Shown here in pieces: positions 4,818-5,307 of a DNA stretch of 5,307 nt (the stretch's first letter is position 1; each line of letters starts with the position of its first letter). Position numbers and translations under genes: made by a program. The stretch is from Candidatus Fermentibacterota bacterium (lineage in GTDB: Bacteria > JAFGKV01), in contig JAFGKV010000295.1 in assembly GCA_016928395.1 (NCBI GenBank), positions 1-5,307 on the forward strand. The letters are read 5' to 3'. A model generated the notes under the pieces. That model did no database searches and was not told the origin of the DNA. It saw only the letters and a program-made list of their open reading frames with translations.

Positions 4818-4869
4818 CGTGAGACTTGCTGCCTTCCTCTGTGGTGAGCCTCGCTTCCCTCGCAGGCCC

Positions 4870-4883
4870 CAGGGTTCAGGGTT
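4870..4883. repeat. Two heptads CAGGGTT-CAGGGTT
   Basis: Two exact adjacent copies of CAGGGTT; read on the minus strand the unit is AACCCTG. Two copies alone would be weak, but the unit length equals that of the other four heptad tracts in the same intergenic region. Confidence 0.5.
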
Positions 4884-4896
4884 GGGATACTGGAAC

Positions 4897-4924
4897 GATG
4901 GATGAGTGGACGAGTGGATGGATG
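4897..4924. repeat. GGATG/GAGTG-rich simple-sequence tract
   Basis: A run of GATG, GAGTG and GGATG units with 4-8 bp spacing, nearly free of C on the plus strand (one C in the run). On the minus strand it reads as CATCCA/CACTC units, which give spurious His-Pro-Ser peptides. No clean fixed period was found. Confidence 0.45.
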
Positions 4925-4938
4925 CATGAACCTCCTGT

Positions 4939-4966
4939 ATTCTGACTTCTGGATTCTGAATACTGT
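4939..4966. repeat. Heptanucleotide array, unit ATTCTGA
   Basis: Four consecutive 7-mers: ATTCTGA (4939), CTTCTGG (4946), ATTCTGA (4953) and ATACTGT (4960), with T-x-CTG kept in most units. Degenerate ATTCTGA arrays occur between genes in several environmental bacterial lineages. On the minus strand they encode spurious SIQNPEVRI-like peptides, which explains the small open frame there. Confidence 0.65.
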
Positions 4967-5282
4967 GCAAGGCTGCCTGCCGACTATCTCCTCACTCATA
5001 CCCGAACTCAACCCTGCATGCTGATCGTGAAACGAGGCCGGCTCTTGCTTCTGGGGGCACGAACAGGCATTCTTTGGCATCTACCACAGCTGTCCTGAGA
5101 GGTGGGGAGTAGGTGTATGCCTTTGGTGGTTGTCGAAGGTGGCCCAGCCATGACCGGCACGCGAAAGTGGAGGGGATTCCAGATGCGTCGATGCATCCGA
5201 TTCTGCCTGGCCCGCATACCGTTGCGGCAAGAAACAGGCCGGGCGGCACCCCGCCATGGTCATCAAAGGAACGGGGAGCGCA
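4967..5282. other. Gene-free stretch at the right side
   Basis: No gene is supported. A plus-strand frame from an ATG at 5150 stays open to the window edge (about 52 codons) and is rich in Arg, Gly and Cys; a second plus-strand frame is also open to the edge. Neither has a good Shine-Dalgarno or a recognisable motif. A gene starting here and running out of the window cannot be excluded. Confidence 0.4.
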
Positions 5283-5304
5283 AACCCTTGGGGAGGAAAG
5301 GGTT
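5283..5304. repeat. Hairpin AACCCTT-N8-AAGGGTT at the window edge
   Basis: Seven-base perfect arms with an 8-base purine-rich loop (GGGGAGGA). The window ends 3 bases later, so any U-tract or continuation that would define a terminator or longer repeat cannot be seen. Confidence 0.4.
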
Positions 5305-5307
5305 CAC

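Noticed and set aside
4181-4966. CRISPR array
   Set aside because: Repeats are 7-9 bp, adjacent and without 25-40 bp unique spacers, and no cas gene is present.
4680-4970. 96-codon minus-strand frame in the repeat region
   Set aside because: Its peptide (SIQNPEVRI, SIHSSTHPS, TTKGMKDMKK) comes from translating the 7- and 9-bp repeats and is not a protein sequence.
1-5307. tRNA or rRNA genes
   Set aside because: No T-loop GGTTCRAATCC, paired acceptor stem or rRNA signature was seen on either strand by eye.

Overview
This is about 5.3 kb of GC-rich bacterial DNA with unusually low coding density. Only two intact genes can be supported, both on the minus strand, and they cover about half the window. 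The rest is degraded gene pieces, mobile-element debris and many short degenerate tandem repeats. The style (secreted beta-helix protein, rsmH with an N-terminal extension, repeat-rich intergenic DNA) suggests an uncultured environmental bacterium, perhaps of the PVC superphylum, Armatimonadota or Hydrogenedentota. That placement is an impression and is weakly held.

Layout. 1-218: no gene; a perfect GC hairpin, one copy of an interspersed repeat containing TGGGGTCAGAGT (minus strand), a 12-bp palindrome, and a strong intrinsic terminator. 219-1886 (minus): exported right-handed parallel beta-helix protein of 555 aa with a near-perfect Shine-Dalgarno. 1887-2167: its leader, with a hairpin and a spaced TTGTGAG direct repeat. 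2168-2412 (plus): broken C-terminal remnant of an AAA/DUF4143-family ATPase, split over two frames. 2413-2839: no gene; contains a possible weak terminator and the second TGGGGTCAGAGT repeat. 2840-3898 (minus): rsmH, 16S rRNA C1402 N4-methyltransferase, outside any visible dcw cluster. 3899-4491: no recognised intact gene; the right part holds two heptanucleotide arrays. 4492-4644 (plus): left part of an IS110-like element, with a 13-bp perfect hairpin covering the transposase Shine-Dalgarno and a 29-codon transposase stub. 4645-5307: no supported gene; several 7-, 8- and 9-bp repeat tracts and one palindromic interspersed repeat.

The two intact genes do not form an operon: 953 bp of non-coding or pseudogene DNA separates them, and they have no obvious functional link. 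The most distinctive signal is the set of unrelated short arrays between 4180 and 4966. Five of them share a unit length of exactly 7 bp while differing in sequence, and one begins exactly where the IS110 transposase homology ends. The best structural candidate is the hairpin that occludes the transposase ribosome-binding site. No complete novel system (defence operon, CRISPR, retron or similar) was found.
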